Source: Ficedula albicollis (taxonomy: Eukaryota > Chordata > Aves > Passeriformes > Muscicapidae). Taken from it: a stretch of 64,000 nt of DNA. Numbering within the stretch: the first letter of the stretch is position 1; each line of letters begins with the position of its first letter. The stretch covers positions 76,682,059 through 76,746,058 of the forward strand of contig NC_021674.1 in the NCBI RefSeq assembly GCF_000247815.1, in the 5' to 3' direction. Made by a program: the position numbers and the translations under genes. Of the stretch, positions 1 through 12,957 are shown piece after piece. Under the pieces are notes generated by a model that worked only from the letters and a program-made list of their open reading frames with translations, was not told where the DNA came from and did no database searches.

Positions 1-497
1 ATAGAATCATTAAAGTTGGAAAAGACCTCCAAGATCAAGCCCAACCTTCAACCAAACACTGCCATATCATCTAAACCACAGTGCCACATCCAGTTGTTTC
101 TTGAACTCTTCCCAGGCAACACTCCTCCACTTCCCTGGGAAGCCCATTCCAATGGCTGTCAGCCGCTTCAATGAGGAAATTCTTCCCAATGTCCAAACTG
201 AACCTCTCCTGGCAAAGCTTGAGGGCATTTCCACTTGTTGCCTGGGAGAAGAGGCCAATTCTCACCTGGCTACAACCTCCTTTCTGGTGGTTGTAGAAAA
301 CAGTAAGGTCACCCCTCAGCCTCCTCTTTCTAGGCTGAACAACCCCAGCTCCCTCAGCTGCTCCTCATGGGAGCTGTGCTCCAAACTATTCCCCAGCTCC
401 ATTGCCCTTCTCTGGATAATCTGCAGCCCCTCAATGTCTTTCTTGTCGTGAGGGGCCCAGAGCTGGAGACAGCACTCAAGCTGTGGCCTCATTGCTG
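1..497 (-). mobile_element. CR1 LINE fragment, 3' end, 5'-truncated
   Basis: Read on the minus strand, this is the 3' part of a chicken-repeat-1 (CR1) non-LTR retrotransposon. The + strand opens with ATAGAATCATT followed by a 'gttggaaaagacctccaaga' block, which is the reverse complement of the CR1 3' terminus and tail. Further in are other hallmark CR1 blocks: 'cttccctgggaagcccattcc', 'caggctgaacaaccccagct', 'cccttctctgga' and 'ggggcccagagctggaga'. Similarity stops near 497 after 'gtggcctcattgctg', so about nine tenths of a full element is missing. The copy may begin before the window. Several short frames run through it, but they are reverse-complement CR1 and not host genes. Family assignment is from memory of the CR1 consensus; subfamily not determined. 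Confidence 0.93.
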
Positions 498-3400
498 AAA
501 AAATATAGCAGTTTTTTACAGATTCAATTGGTTTTTAGGAGAGGTGGAGGTGGTAGCAAGCCTGTCTGATTTGCCCAAAAAACCAGCCTGTCAGAGAGTA
601 AAATCAGCCCATTTTCAGGGAGTTGCCTAAGTACTAAAAGGATATAATAATTTTGTAGTACTGTAAATGTTTTGCCCAATCCATAGAAAAATTTCTCATA
701 CAAGATACATTCTTCACATTCTTACGTCACTGCGATTTAGCTATCATTTGTCTCTTCTTTTTAAGAAAGCATGAACATTTTTGTTTCTAATTCCATTAAT
801 GATTCTGCCAGCAAGACAGTCATGGTTTCAGTAGGAAGGTATGATTCAGTAGGGATGTTTATTTATTATGCATGTTCTTTTTTTTTTCACTGGATGATGA
901 AGGAAATGCTTATGCTTTGGATATGTTTAAATATAAAGACCCCTAAACTGGAGGATAATACTTTGGGTTTTGTGTTCTTGTGAAATTTAGGCTATGTGAA
1001 TTTGATCAAAGTCATCTACCTTGGTGTTGTGAGTTCCTGCCACAGCCGCAGTCTTACTAAAAAGAAAAACTAAAAAAAACCCAAAAAATTTGGTACAAGA
1101 CTGTCCATCCCAATCCCCATCTTTCCCTGTTAACCAAGAAGTTTTTAAGCTCTGTGTCTTTCAAGATAATGAAGACACCCTACAGAGCTTAGCTTCAAAG
1201 ACTACTGCAAATTATATGTACTGTTGAGTTTCATGAGGTTAAAAAAAGTTTAAAAACTCCCACAAATTCTTGTTTCAATGTATAGACCTTTCTAGTGTGA
1301 TAAGCCAAGTTTTCAGGCTCTTAGCCCCGTGCTTAGTTAAATAGCTGTGTTAAAATGTCTTGATGTATGCCATAGAATTCAAAATACCAAGCTGCAAGAT
1401 TAAATGTTTATATGTAATTTTTATATTAAAATTACTCAGAATGCTAGAATTCCCTTATTAGAAATAGCATCAATAATTAAGGTAATGATCTCTGTCCAAA
1501 AATTCTTCCAAAAAAGAATTTACTTCATTATATTGCAAGGTTTATTTAACAAATGTTAAATGGTAATTTTAAGTTCCTGCTCTAAAAAACTGATACTTTA
1601 GTTGCTTTTGTTAGGGCATTATTACATAAAGAGTTTGGGCATTCTAAACTTTGTGCAGGAGATGTGCCTGTTTATAAATCACAGACAATTACTCAGTTGA
1701 ATAACTTGTCTCAACATAGAACAGAGGTAACAACCTCTGTGAGGGAACACATCAAAATGACATGTGGCAAGAAACAGCATATTCTTCCTCTTAAGTGGAT
1801 GAAGTGAAACAGAGGGAACATTTTACTCCATTTTACTTTGGCTTTACATTACCTAACTTCTTGTAATTTTAGAGATTCTAAGTATCCCAGATGTTCCAGG
1901 AGAAGATACACTGAGGAGCAGAAGACATTTTCCCAGGATGAAATGGGAATAAGCTTTATTCAATCAAATGGATAGTCTAAACATAGAAGTTTTATTTCTG
2001 CCACAGCTCTTCAGCCTAGCTGGGCTTGACTTGGGAACTCTGTTATGAGGTTTGTAAAGACCTTTTGATCTTCATTATCAGAGCAGGTAAAGCAATGATC
2101 AAGACTTTCCTTTTTGTTTGACTGGTATTAATGCATGCTGTCTTCCCCTTGTAGGAACCATAAAATAGACACATTCAAAAAAAGTACCCTAAAAGGATAA
2201 TTCAGGGGCTTAAGCACATGCACTAATAATTTGAAAGTTTTGTCACAGGACAAGAAAAGTGTCTGCATTTACACTGCATCTAAAGCAGGTATCCTAAATT
2301 TCCTACCAAGGTAAACTTACGGTAATATAAAAATAATAATGACATTTTAGAAATAGCTGTTGTATTTTTTAATATATTTTTCTACATGTAACAATATTGC
2401 ATACCTGCAACTTTCCTAGCTGTGAGGTACTTACTACGCTGTAAAGATCCAAACCTCATTTTGTCTGATGCAGGTGACCAAAACTAGATTGCAGATTCCA
2501 AGATATCTTAATGTATTCTGCATTGCTTTGTCACTCTTCTACCTAGAAGAGTATCACTCTACTTTTTCTAATTATTTGTTTTATAGGACTTTGGGAAAAA
2601 AGGACTAAATATTGAAATCAGACTATGATCAATTAAAGAGCATCAAAATGAAAATTGGAGGGGATGAAAGAAAGTAGGGCACAGGGGAAAACAATATACT
2701 TTGTTACTTAGAGCAAGAACAGAAAGACCTTATCTGTCTGCCCTTGTACTTCCTTTCCTAAATAATTTAAAGCAATAAAGTATAACAGCCAAAATTTTAT
2801 ATTGACTATCTGAGTTAAAGTGGCTAAAGAGAAAATCCTGACATACTCAATATAAGTGAACTATTAAGCTGAGAAGGGTCTTTCAAAGTCATTGTTTATT
2901 AAGCTAAAGTACAACTGTATGTTAGCTTTCTGTTTTATCTTAATGAAGTTTATTTCAAATGACATCATTTTCAAAGGATCAGATATAGCTTAAACTCATA
3001 AATCTATCATTTATTATAGTTTAAAAAGTTAGATTTAAAAGTTCTGACATGATTTGAGAACTTGCTGATTTTAACTGGTATTATTTTGTTTTGCTCCAAT
3101 GATCCTTCCAAAACTTGTCTTCTACTTTTCTAGATGAGTGTAAAATAAGCCTAAAATCTTGTATAGATACACTCCAGAAATGCTTCTTATTTCCTAGTAG
3201 TAACATGGCACTAAAAATTTTATAACGGTATTCCTCTGGAAGAGGTTATGTCATGTGTTAAATTAAGTGTGATAAAAATGTTGCAGGTATATAATTAGAA
3301 TATAATTGCTCCAGTGCACACCTGTCTGAAAATGTATTTGCCTTAGTGATCTACACAGATGTACCTAGTCTAATAATCTGCTGTTTTCATCATAATTGGA

Positions 3401-4412
3401 TCTCCTGCAGCTTAAATTACAGCACATTTTATATTAACCTTTCCTAAGCTACAAGGTAATATGGACATGCATGATGGAAACCCATTTCCACTGGTTTAGA
3501 TGAGGTCTGTTGCTTTTGCTGAACACTGAAAATAATCACTACTTTGCTTTGGCATAAAGATTGAAAAGTGCATGTGGAACACAGGATAATGACCTTCTCA
3601 GGTAGAAGGGTGTATAAGTGCTCTAAAAGACATGAGAAGAACACTTTTGTGCTAGAGACCAAATAAACAAAGCATTTTGAAAGGATACAGTTCAGAGCAG
3701 TTCAGACCAAATATCAAACAAAATGGTAAAGGACTGAGTGTTGCTGTAAAGCACAATAGGAAAACAGGTGAGGTAGCATTTAATACTTACAACTAAATCT
3801 GGAAGTGTATATCTCTCCAATTAAGTCAGTAGTAAGGGTTTGGGACCAAACACCATTTGTCACCATTGATTCCAATTAAACTCAGGAGTTCTCATTGTAA
3901 AGAATGGTGAGTAATCAATGAGCAATTAAGAGAAGAAGACCCTGAAAGTAACTTTTTGTACTATATCTGATATGGAAATTTGCAGGCACATTGCCACTAA
4001 ACCACTTACAGCAGTGATAACATGCTGCAGGTGACATCATTTGTTGCTCTTTTAGCCTGGACTGTAGTGCAAATAGCTTTAGGTTAAACTTCTTGTATTC
4101 CTGGGACAACAAGCATCTCTCAGTAAATCCTGGTCTGGAGCTTGCTGGTTTGTTCCCTGTAACCAGCCACTATGACTCCCATCTTTATTATTAGTAGCTT
4201 AGAAAAGATAAATCAGGTCCTAAAAGATCACATAAGGTTAAAGTTATTAAAAGCAAAAAAGATATCCATACAGGGAGTGCAAAAGGTGAATTTCAAGAAA
4301 ACTATAGCAGAAGGTTAAAATATATTAATTTGCCCTTATGTGCTGTAATTACTTTTTATTCCAGGACTGAGGAAAGGAAATGAGGTTAAATGAACTTCTG
4401 GCAAGCATCATG

Positions 4413-4433
4413 TATGCAAACATGATTTGCATA
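4413..4433. promoter_or_regulatory. Candidate POU/octamer dyad
   Basis: TATGCAAA (4413-4420) and TTTGCATA (4426-4433) form a perfect 8-bp inverted repeat with a 5-bp spacer. The right half with the preceding A is the canonical POU octamer ATTTGCAT (4425-4432); the left half matches 7 of 8 octamer positions. The 3' flank is AT-rich (ataataattt). The sequence is directly visible. A regulatory role is inferred from the known octamer motif of POU-domain factors, and such a match can occur by chance in AT-rich DNA. Confidence 0.25.
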
Positions 4434-5771
4434 ATAATTTAATTTTTTTTTGTCAAACACAGTATTTCTTTAAAAGGCAACTTGTCACTTCAAAAAAATC
4501 TTTGTCATGTTGCCTCTATGTAATTTTGTTCAATTAATATATTCCTTTTTTTTTAACTTTTTAAATGCTTTGCTAACACCTAATTAATGTTGTTCATTAT
4601 TTTGCTTGTTGGAATTTGTACCTGTGATGGCTGTTTCTTCTTGAATGTGTAAATGTTTTCCAAGGCAAAATACACACATATACGGAATATATAAATATAT
4701 GTATTCATCAACTTGTTTTGGATTTATCATCTTGTCACTTTAGCTATATTTAGAATTTTTTTCTGCAGGGTGTCATTGCATAACTAGGGACTAATTAATG
4801 ACTGGAAAACCACCATGCTGTCTGGATGCTTGTATAATTTCTATTTTTTCATTTGTATATTGTGTTTCATGTTACAGCATTTTGTAGCCTTTCAATTACA
4901 TCCCTTTGTATAATCTACCTGCCATAGTTGTTAAACTCAAAATCTTCCTATGGACAAAAAGGATGACATACATTAAATGTAAAACAAGGAAATGTATTGT
5001 TCATTGTCTTAAAATCCTAACATTTTACTAAGATGAAACAAATATACTGTGATTAGTCCAGTTGAAATTATACCAACAGTTACTGTCCAAATTAATATTA
5101 AATAGATGCTGTTACTAATATGTTTTAAATTGTTACATTAAGCTTTTTGATCATCCTTTTGTTGCATCTCTGATCCTAAATGCATCAGGGTGGAGTTGCA
5201 ATGAGTTGTCAGGATCCAGAATTCAAGAAAGGGAGGAGTTTGAAGCTGGTGATGATTTTTTCCCCCCTCTTTGTAGGAGTATATTTTTTTTTTCTTGTTG
5301 TTCTAATGTCTGCTTGAGGTAGTTTAATGTTTTCTAAAATTATTTACATCTTGTTTTTTTTCACTGGTCTGCAAGTCTACGATATATCCTAATTTACAAT
5401 ACATAGTATGTTTTATATGGATGAGATGCTTGTTCTTTGTTTTGGGGTTTTGCTCATTACTCAAACAGCAGTTTTTGCACACTTCTGAAGTTTACATTTC
5501 ATTGATGACCCTTGAGCTGCTTAGAGTCCTGAGGCATCCAGTGTTACTATTTCACCTTGTTTATAAGATCATCATTTTACACATTAGAAAAGTTATTTCC
5601 TTTTCTTGATATTGTCAGACCATCAAGCTACCATGACAATAAAAATTTTTTCTTGTGAAAAGTTCTGGTAATATATATCACTGGAGTTTACCACTCCCAG
5701 TTTATATGTCTACCCAGTTGAAAGAAAAAAAAAACAAAATAAATTTTTTTAAAAAATGATAAATGCAGACT

Positions 5772-5898
5772 GGGGTTTTTTTGATTTTCTGTTTTGTTTT
5801 TTGTTTTTTTGTCGGTTTTTGCTTGGGTTTTCTGAGTTTTTTGTTTGTTTGTTTTGGTGTTTGATTGTTTTGGTTTTTTTTTTTTTTTTTGTGTTTTC
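5772..5898 (+). repeat. T/G-rich low-complexity block
   Basis: About 127 bases composed almost only of T and G in TTTG/TTTTG-like words, ending in a long T-run around 5874-5890. It looks like a decayed simple repeat. A similar block occurs at 12870-12957 and another at 38924-39010. Confidence 0.8.
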
Positions 5899-8089
5899 CC
5901 TTCAGAAGTAACTCATATGCTATTTGGGAAATATACAGGGGTTTTTGTCACACACTGTATACAGGATTTTTGTCTTTTTTTTGGTTGCTATATTCCTTAT
6001 TAGACTGATGATAAAATTATTACTAAAATAATTCTTTTTACTAAAATAAGTTTGTCTTCCCTAATCACCTAAAATAAGTCATCAAAATTTGAAAAAAAAT
6101 AGAGATTAGATATTTTTTAATATCCTCTTACTGGATGTTAATATGTTTAGATGGAAGTATTTTTACACCTCTGGCAATGAAATTACATACAGAAAATTGA
6201 TTTGAAATAGTTCATGGGCAAATCAAGTCCTCCCTGTTTCAAATACATTGGTTTGTTATTTTCTCTGGCAGATTAATTGCATTTTGTATACCCATAAGCA
6301 GGGTCATAATGCTGGAGGAAAGGAGTATGTGTGGTTTCTCTATAAAGTATTCTTAAATCGGAAAATGAGAATTATGTGTGTTGGCAGATTTATGTGCATT
6401 CTGTGTTGTAGCATATGGTGGTGCAGATAAGAACTTGTAATAGTCTGTCTGAAGACCTCATGCTTTGCAATGCAATGCTAAGTGCCTGACATCCTATGCT
6501 CGTTTTGAACTTAGGTAGGAAGAAAAGTGAAATATAATACTGGAGATTGAATGATGGAATTTATGACACTCAATGTCTTTTCCTGGACAAGACTGATAGG
6601 GTGAAAAAAACCCACCACAAGAAATCACTTAAGTTACTTTTGCAAAGTCTCTTCTATTGTGCCAAAATAAAATTTCTTGATTTAAGGAAAGAGAATTGAT
6701 TTACACATCAAATAAAATTATTTATGATAATGTTTTTTAGGTATCTTTGATTTAGGTACTTCAATTTTCCTGGTATCTCTGGTGCTCTCAGAATATATTT
6801 ACACTAATACTAATACAGCTTTGTCTTGCACAGCAATTTGTGTGCATGCACCAGTGTAGCTTAGCTGTTTTTCCTCTAAGGAGCACATTCAGAGGCAACT
6901 ACATTTAAAATGTAGGCCAAGAAATTTCAGGCTTAATTCAGAAATGTATGGACTCATCAACAGTGCTAAATTGGAAATGTTGATCTCTTATGCTGTGTTA
7001 CTTCACAGTCACGCCAAATGTTGGAGGTAAGGGACTGTCATCAGTTTTAGTGTAAAGGTCAATTTTTTGATGTTATGACTTATCCAGTGTTGGGGTGGAA
7101 CGAATGGTGTATATTGAATGATCTTCCACTTTGGAAACTCTAGGCCTCATAGAGAGATGTGAGTTCAGAAGATGTGAAAAGAATTCATGCACCTTGGATA
7201 GCTTTGGGCTGGAAGCATAAGCAGGAGTACTGAGGGGGATTTATGGGTCAAACAGATGCCAGTAGTTTTGTCCTTGATGCTGGGAAATATTGAGCCCTTG
7301 CCTGAGAAGTTTCCAGAATGTGTAGAAGCACTTGTTGGTTATTGTTAATGCACCAAGTTCTTATAATTTCTTGGACTGTCTGTCAGATTCAGATCTTGCA
7401 ATAAAAGGTTCTTTGTTTTGGAATTGAGTGAAAGCAAGCAGAGTCATCTGAGATGTTTACACTTGAGAAAATGCTCTCACTCTCTACAGCATAGGAGAAA
7501 AGTTTGGAATAGGGAATACTTTCCAAAAACCACAAAGAATAGCTGTGATTATTGGTTTTTTAACATAAAAATGTGTAGAGCATATGAGAAAGGAAATTTT
7601 TAATAGTATATAAAGGCAGTAATATGGATGGCATATAACTCATCAGATCATTGTTTTCAGTGTAGAAATCTCTCAACTTACTTGAAGGCAACCATTTCAA
7701 GTATAGTCCGGACACGAGGATACTGGTAATATTGAAGCTGTCAGGATGTCTTTTGTTAGTGCATTTTTTGTTTAATAAAATTAGGCAATGTTATTTTAAG
7801 GGTTAATTTTGTCTTGTTTTACTGGTAGTAAATGAGAAATAATTATATCTTGTGTTTCATATATACAGTCATGCAATCTACTACCACTTTAGGTTACTTG
7901 TCTATATCCTTTTTAGCTTTTAGTTTATGTGACACTATAATTTAGGAATTACGTTATGCACACTAGCTTTTCATATTTTTAGAGGTAGTAAACCCATACA
8001 TGTTATGGAAAACCTAATAACTTTCGTATCTTTGTTACAAGATGCCAATACGATGAGACACATAAAGATACACATAAAGTCAATGTGCA

Positions 8090-8600
8090 GGTTTGGGACA
8101 GTTTCCTTGCACTGGCTGCATCTGCCATTGTTTGCCTCAACAGATCAGTCAGTTGAGACATTTCTAGGCAGTTCTCAGCATTATGTGTTGAAGTGTCAGA
8201 CTGAGGCTGCACCAAAGGGGAGAAAGTTTTGGTTTTCCCTGTGGCAGTGTGGACAGTCGAAGCCTGGGTAGGTGGTCTGGCTGGGGAGCATGCCGATGGT
8301 TAGTGACCTTGCTCATGAGCTTCACTGCTTCAAAGGACAGCTGTAGAGGGAGCATCTGTCTTGCAGTGCCACAGTAAGCTTCATTTTTCAGGCAGAGGGA
8401 GCACCTTTCATGTTTACTTGGTATCAAAAAGTCTATGATAGATTTCATCATCTTCAGGCCTGTATGTTTCCAATTCTTCTTGTGTGTATGTGTTTTTTTG
8501 TTCCACGGACTGTTCCAGGCAATAAGGAGTGCTCAGTGTGTCTTTCTAGTTATGATAGAAGGGCAGAAGCAGTGACAAATAGAGCCAACAGAGAGATGTA
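8090..8600. other. GC-richer patch with overlapping short frames, unidentified
   Basis: This interval is less AT-rich than its surroundings. It has frames of 60-95 codons on both strands (for example minus 8164-8451 and plus 8005-8271). I recognise no protein family in any frame, and see no convincing splice-site-bounded exon. It could be an old retropseudogene, an unknown ancient repeat or a conserved non-coding element. The sequence alone does not decide. Confidence 0.3.
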
Positions 8601-9896
8601 GAGTTGTTAGTTCAGTTTCCTTTCTTCTGATGCAGAAATTTGTTGTCCCATAAGCCTAGAGCAGAGAAAGGACCTGTGCCAATTCTGGCTGTGGGAAATA
8701 TATTTTTGCAGTAGATCAGGTGCCTTGCTGAGAACAGTTTTTCGAAAATAATTAAATGGAAACTAAGGAAAAATAGGCTGGGAAGTGAATTATCAGGAGG
8801 TTATTTTACAGGAGGTCTGATAAAATAGAGAAACCAGATGTGTGTGTCTGTATACAGGGACTGTAATGTCTTTGGATATTAGGGAACTCAGCAAGTGAAG
8901 GATTATGTTAGCATTCAATTGTTATTTATCCTCATGTAATTTAGTCTTTATTATTTCAATTATTATAAACATGATGATGGGGAATATGGACTTTAAAATT
9001 TGAAAATTTAGAATATGAAATTTAGGGGAAAACACTCCCAAATAATAAAACATTTCCTTCTTTAGGATATGTCTTTTGTTTTGCTCAACAATAAATTGAA
9101 TAGGCTGTTACTGCAGTTTTAATAGGATCATAAACTTTCTGCTGTGTATATAAAATGAAACAGTTGATGTAGTTTATAATGATACAAACAAGAAAAGCTA
9201 CTGAAAAATATATGTGATTTTCTGAAGTATGAATTTGATTAGAAAGAATAATGCTGGAAAACACACAGAATCTGATGCAGCTAGACAAGAGGATAAGAGA
9301 TAGACAAGCTAGATAAGAGGAAAGAGAATAATTAAAACATGGCACACTGATTTATTTAAAACTCAACGGTCTGCTTTCCAGCATAAACCAATACATTCTG
9401 CAAAAAGACCATTTTGGAAGGTAACTGAAGGTACCAACTAGTACAAGCTTCAGCCAAAGCAAAAAGTGTATGCCTCTTCCAGTCTCCTTGCCTGCAGGAA
9501 TATGCTTTGTGCCTAGTCGTAGTTAATTTTGCACTAGAAATCCACATGGGACTGCCAGCTGGAAGCAGGGGGAATGAAAACTATGCATGTAAGTGCTTCA
9601 AACTGCTGGAAATACGGTGCTTGGCATTTAGACGTCAAAAAAATTGCTACTTGTTTATTGTCAAATTAAATGCCCTCAGACTAAGAGCTCATCTATAATT
9701 GAAGTTTATTTTTAAAGCAAACTTCAGCAACATCTCTTTCTGCCCTTGCCACCTAGTTTGATTGTTGTTGAGATGGAAATCTCACTAAAGAGATTTCAGA
9801 CTTAAGTGTTTCCAGGGAACCAGAGATTATGCTTACACACTTCATCTCAAGGGATGAAGTCAAGATCAGCAAATTGAGTAGTTTTCCATTTTCACC

Positions 9897-10435
<539 letters not shown>

Positions 10436-10462
10436 TGGAGGGTGAAAGCTATTGTAGTATTA

Positions 10463-10520
10463 TATAGTAATTCAGGTTGGAAAGGAGCTCTGAAGGTCAA
10501 TTGGTCCAAGTTCTGCTGAG
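10463..10520 (-). mobile_element. Short CR1-like 3' end
   Basis: The + strand shows 'ttcaggttggaaaggagctc' followed by 'tgaaggtcaattggtccaag', which resembles the reverse complement of the CR1 3' terminus (pattern 'ggttggaaaggacctc...gtccaa'). Similarity fades after about 10520. It may extend in degraded form toward 10680, but I cannot support that. The piece lies 30 bp right of the poly-G block. Confidence 0.5.
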
Positions 10521-12869
10521 AGTAGAGATTTATATTGCTCGTTGAAATTATGTAACAAAATGAGCTCAATATGGCTGAAGGAAAGGAGATGTTTTTTGGG
10601 GTTTTCACACTCCTCTGTCAAGAGTGGGTCTGAAGGCTTACAGGTCAGTTTTGAAACTGACAGAGACATCCGGATTTGGAGACTGAAACTGTGATGCTTA
10701 TCTAAACCAGTATTTTTGCAAAAAAAATAAAATTTTTACTTCTTACCTATTGTATCTGCAGAGTTAATGTCTCTTTTTTCTAATTCTACTTCTCTAATAA
10801 TGCACAGAGCACAAATTCATGAAGGTATATGGTGTGTGGAAGTCTATTAGGCTCTTGTTTCCATTCTACAGGTGATGATGGACCACAGTAGAATCCTGAA
10901 GTATTCGAAAAGTGCATTAGGTAGTTCACCTAATTAGGTCATCAGAATAAAAGGCACATGTTCTAGTTGATCATTCAGTGAGAGTTTATATCTGTTGAAT
11001 GGACTACCATTGTCCTTCATGAGGAATTCCTTTGACCTTAGGGATTATCTTGGCAGAATATGACCCTTCCTTCCTCCCTTTGAGCTCCTATATTATGGTC
11101 TGATGGTCCATTTCAGCTCTTAGCTCATAATCATTCTTAGTGAGTCATTTTAGCATTCAGATTCAAGAGCTAGGGCTCTCAGTAACTCCCAAGCCTGCCA
11201 TAGAAATTTCAACTATAACTCTATGAAACTAATTTTAAAACTTCTCAGGGTTTAAAGGCTGCCTCCCAGACACCTTTGGATCTTTGGCTGCTTCTTACAG
11301 CAGAGCACTGATTTTATGTGCACAGCAGCATGGCACAAACAGAGCTTTTTGGGATCCAGCCATCTCCACTAGCCTTTGGGTGATAGAAAGAGATGAGAAA
11401 GAACTGTAATACAAAATAAAGAGGAAAACTAGGTTCTTAAAAAAATAAAAAAAAAGATAACTGTTATATAAGCCAGAATTATTTTTTATTCCAATTAGAC
11501 AATCATGTAAGGATAAAACATATATTACTTTAAATCAAACTGTTTTTGAAAGGCTAAAGTGACAAATTTAACAGCTAATTAATTTGCTTTAAAGAAAACC
11601 AAACAAAAAATTATGATTTTCTACTATAACTTCTGAACCATAACACTGCAAGAAATGAATTTTTTCACTACTTGCAATTTTATGGTGCTATAAGGCAAAG
11701 GTAGCCTGCCTAGTATAGCCTATTGTATTGAACCTCAGCAAAAAAACCCAACAAAACCCAACAAAACCTGGAAACTTCAGGCAAAGCAAAGAATATGAAT
11801 GAGAGACATGAAAAATAATTATATAAAGGCATGATTTATTAGTAATAGGGGTAGGAGAGTGAGCAAAATAGACAAGGTGTGGGTAAAAAAAAGCAAATGA
11901 AGCAGCTGAAGCTAGTAATGAAACAAGAGAAATTAAGAAGCAGGGAGATTCAAATGATTTCTCAACATAATTTTTTTTTTCTCAGGGAACATAGTACTTT
12001 CTTGCACTCATGCTAGTGATTAGGTTTTATAATGTTACCAGGGCATTACAAAAAAATATTTGACTTTACTATGATCCTTGATTTGAAATTAAAGGCTTCA
12101 GTCTGCTGTACAGATCTTCTGAAAGTCCTTCATAGTTTAAATGAATGATATCAAGGATTTTTCTATATTAAGGATTTTGGAAACAATATAAATAATTCCA
12201 CGGATAATTATAAATTTGTTTTTGTGTACCTGGAGACAGCTCTATTGCCTGAAATATCTTCCCAAAGAAAATGGATATTCACTTATTGCGAGCATTCTTA
12301 GGAAAAAAAGAAAAAATCAAACCCAAAATCCTACCAGAACACTTTTCACAATATATTCCTAAAATCTCTATCATGAGTACCTGGATAAATTACATGGAGT
12401 AAATTAAAATTATAATTTTTAAAAAATTATTTGGTATGTACATACATTTTCTATAAATTTTATATCTAGTCCACTTTCATGGTAACTTGCTGAAACATTT
12501 TACTTTCCATTGCAATAGATCAGAGATTTGTATTAGCTGAGAGAATTCTTTTTAATGGCTCTGCTAATGAAACAACATCTGCTAAACCCTTCTACATTAC
12601 TATTTTAAATCATATGACTATCCATCATCATTTTGTTTTGCTTTATGATGTTGACAGCTTGACATAATTCAACATCCTCACCTTCTCAAAAGATAGATTT
12701 CAGAGAATGCAGAAGTGGGTTCACCTGTGTCTTTTCAGAAAAGAAAACCTTTACACGAACAAAAAAGCAGTGGAAAACTGTCATCAAGGTTGATTTTTGT
12801 TTCTGTCATCTGAAAGTAAAAGCCAGACTTTTTCAGCACAGAAGAGAGAAATCATGGTATTTTCTTGAG

Positions 12870-12957
12870 TTTTTTTTTTTTTTTGGTCTTGTTTGTTTGG
12901 TTGGTTTTGGTTGTTTGCTTTTGTTTTTATTTGGTTTTTTTATTATTATTTTTTTCC
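12870..12957 (+). repeat. T/G-rich low-complexity block
   Basis: Begins with a run of about 14 T, continues in TTTG/TTGG words and ends in a T-run interrupted by ATT units. Same character as 5772-5898. Confidence 0.8.

Larger units (their letters stand above)
498..9896. other. Gene-free AT-rich stretch
   Basis: About 9.4 kb of AT-rich unique sequence with no frame I recognise as protein. The longest frames are under 100 codons and lack recognisable domains. It holds a T/G-rich low-complexity block (5772-5898), a POU-type dyad (4413-4433), a somewhat GC-richer patch (8090-8600) and short A- or T-runs. A small purine-rich imperfect repeat built on 'agacaag...gataagag' lies near 9282-9322. No CR1 similarity is evident in this stretch. 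Confidence 0.7.

Noticed and set aside
67..451. Overlapping frames on both strands at the left edge
   Set aside because: They lie wholly within a CR1 3' region, which is largely non-coding in the element; not host genes.
10521..10680. Extension of the CR1-like piece to about 10680
   Set aside because: After 10520 I could not match successive CR1 blocks, so only the first 58 bp is annotated.
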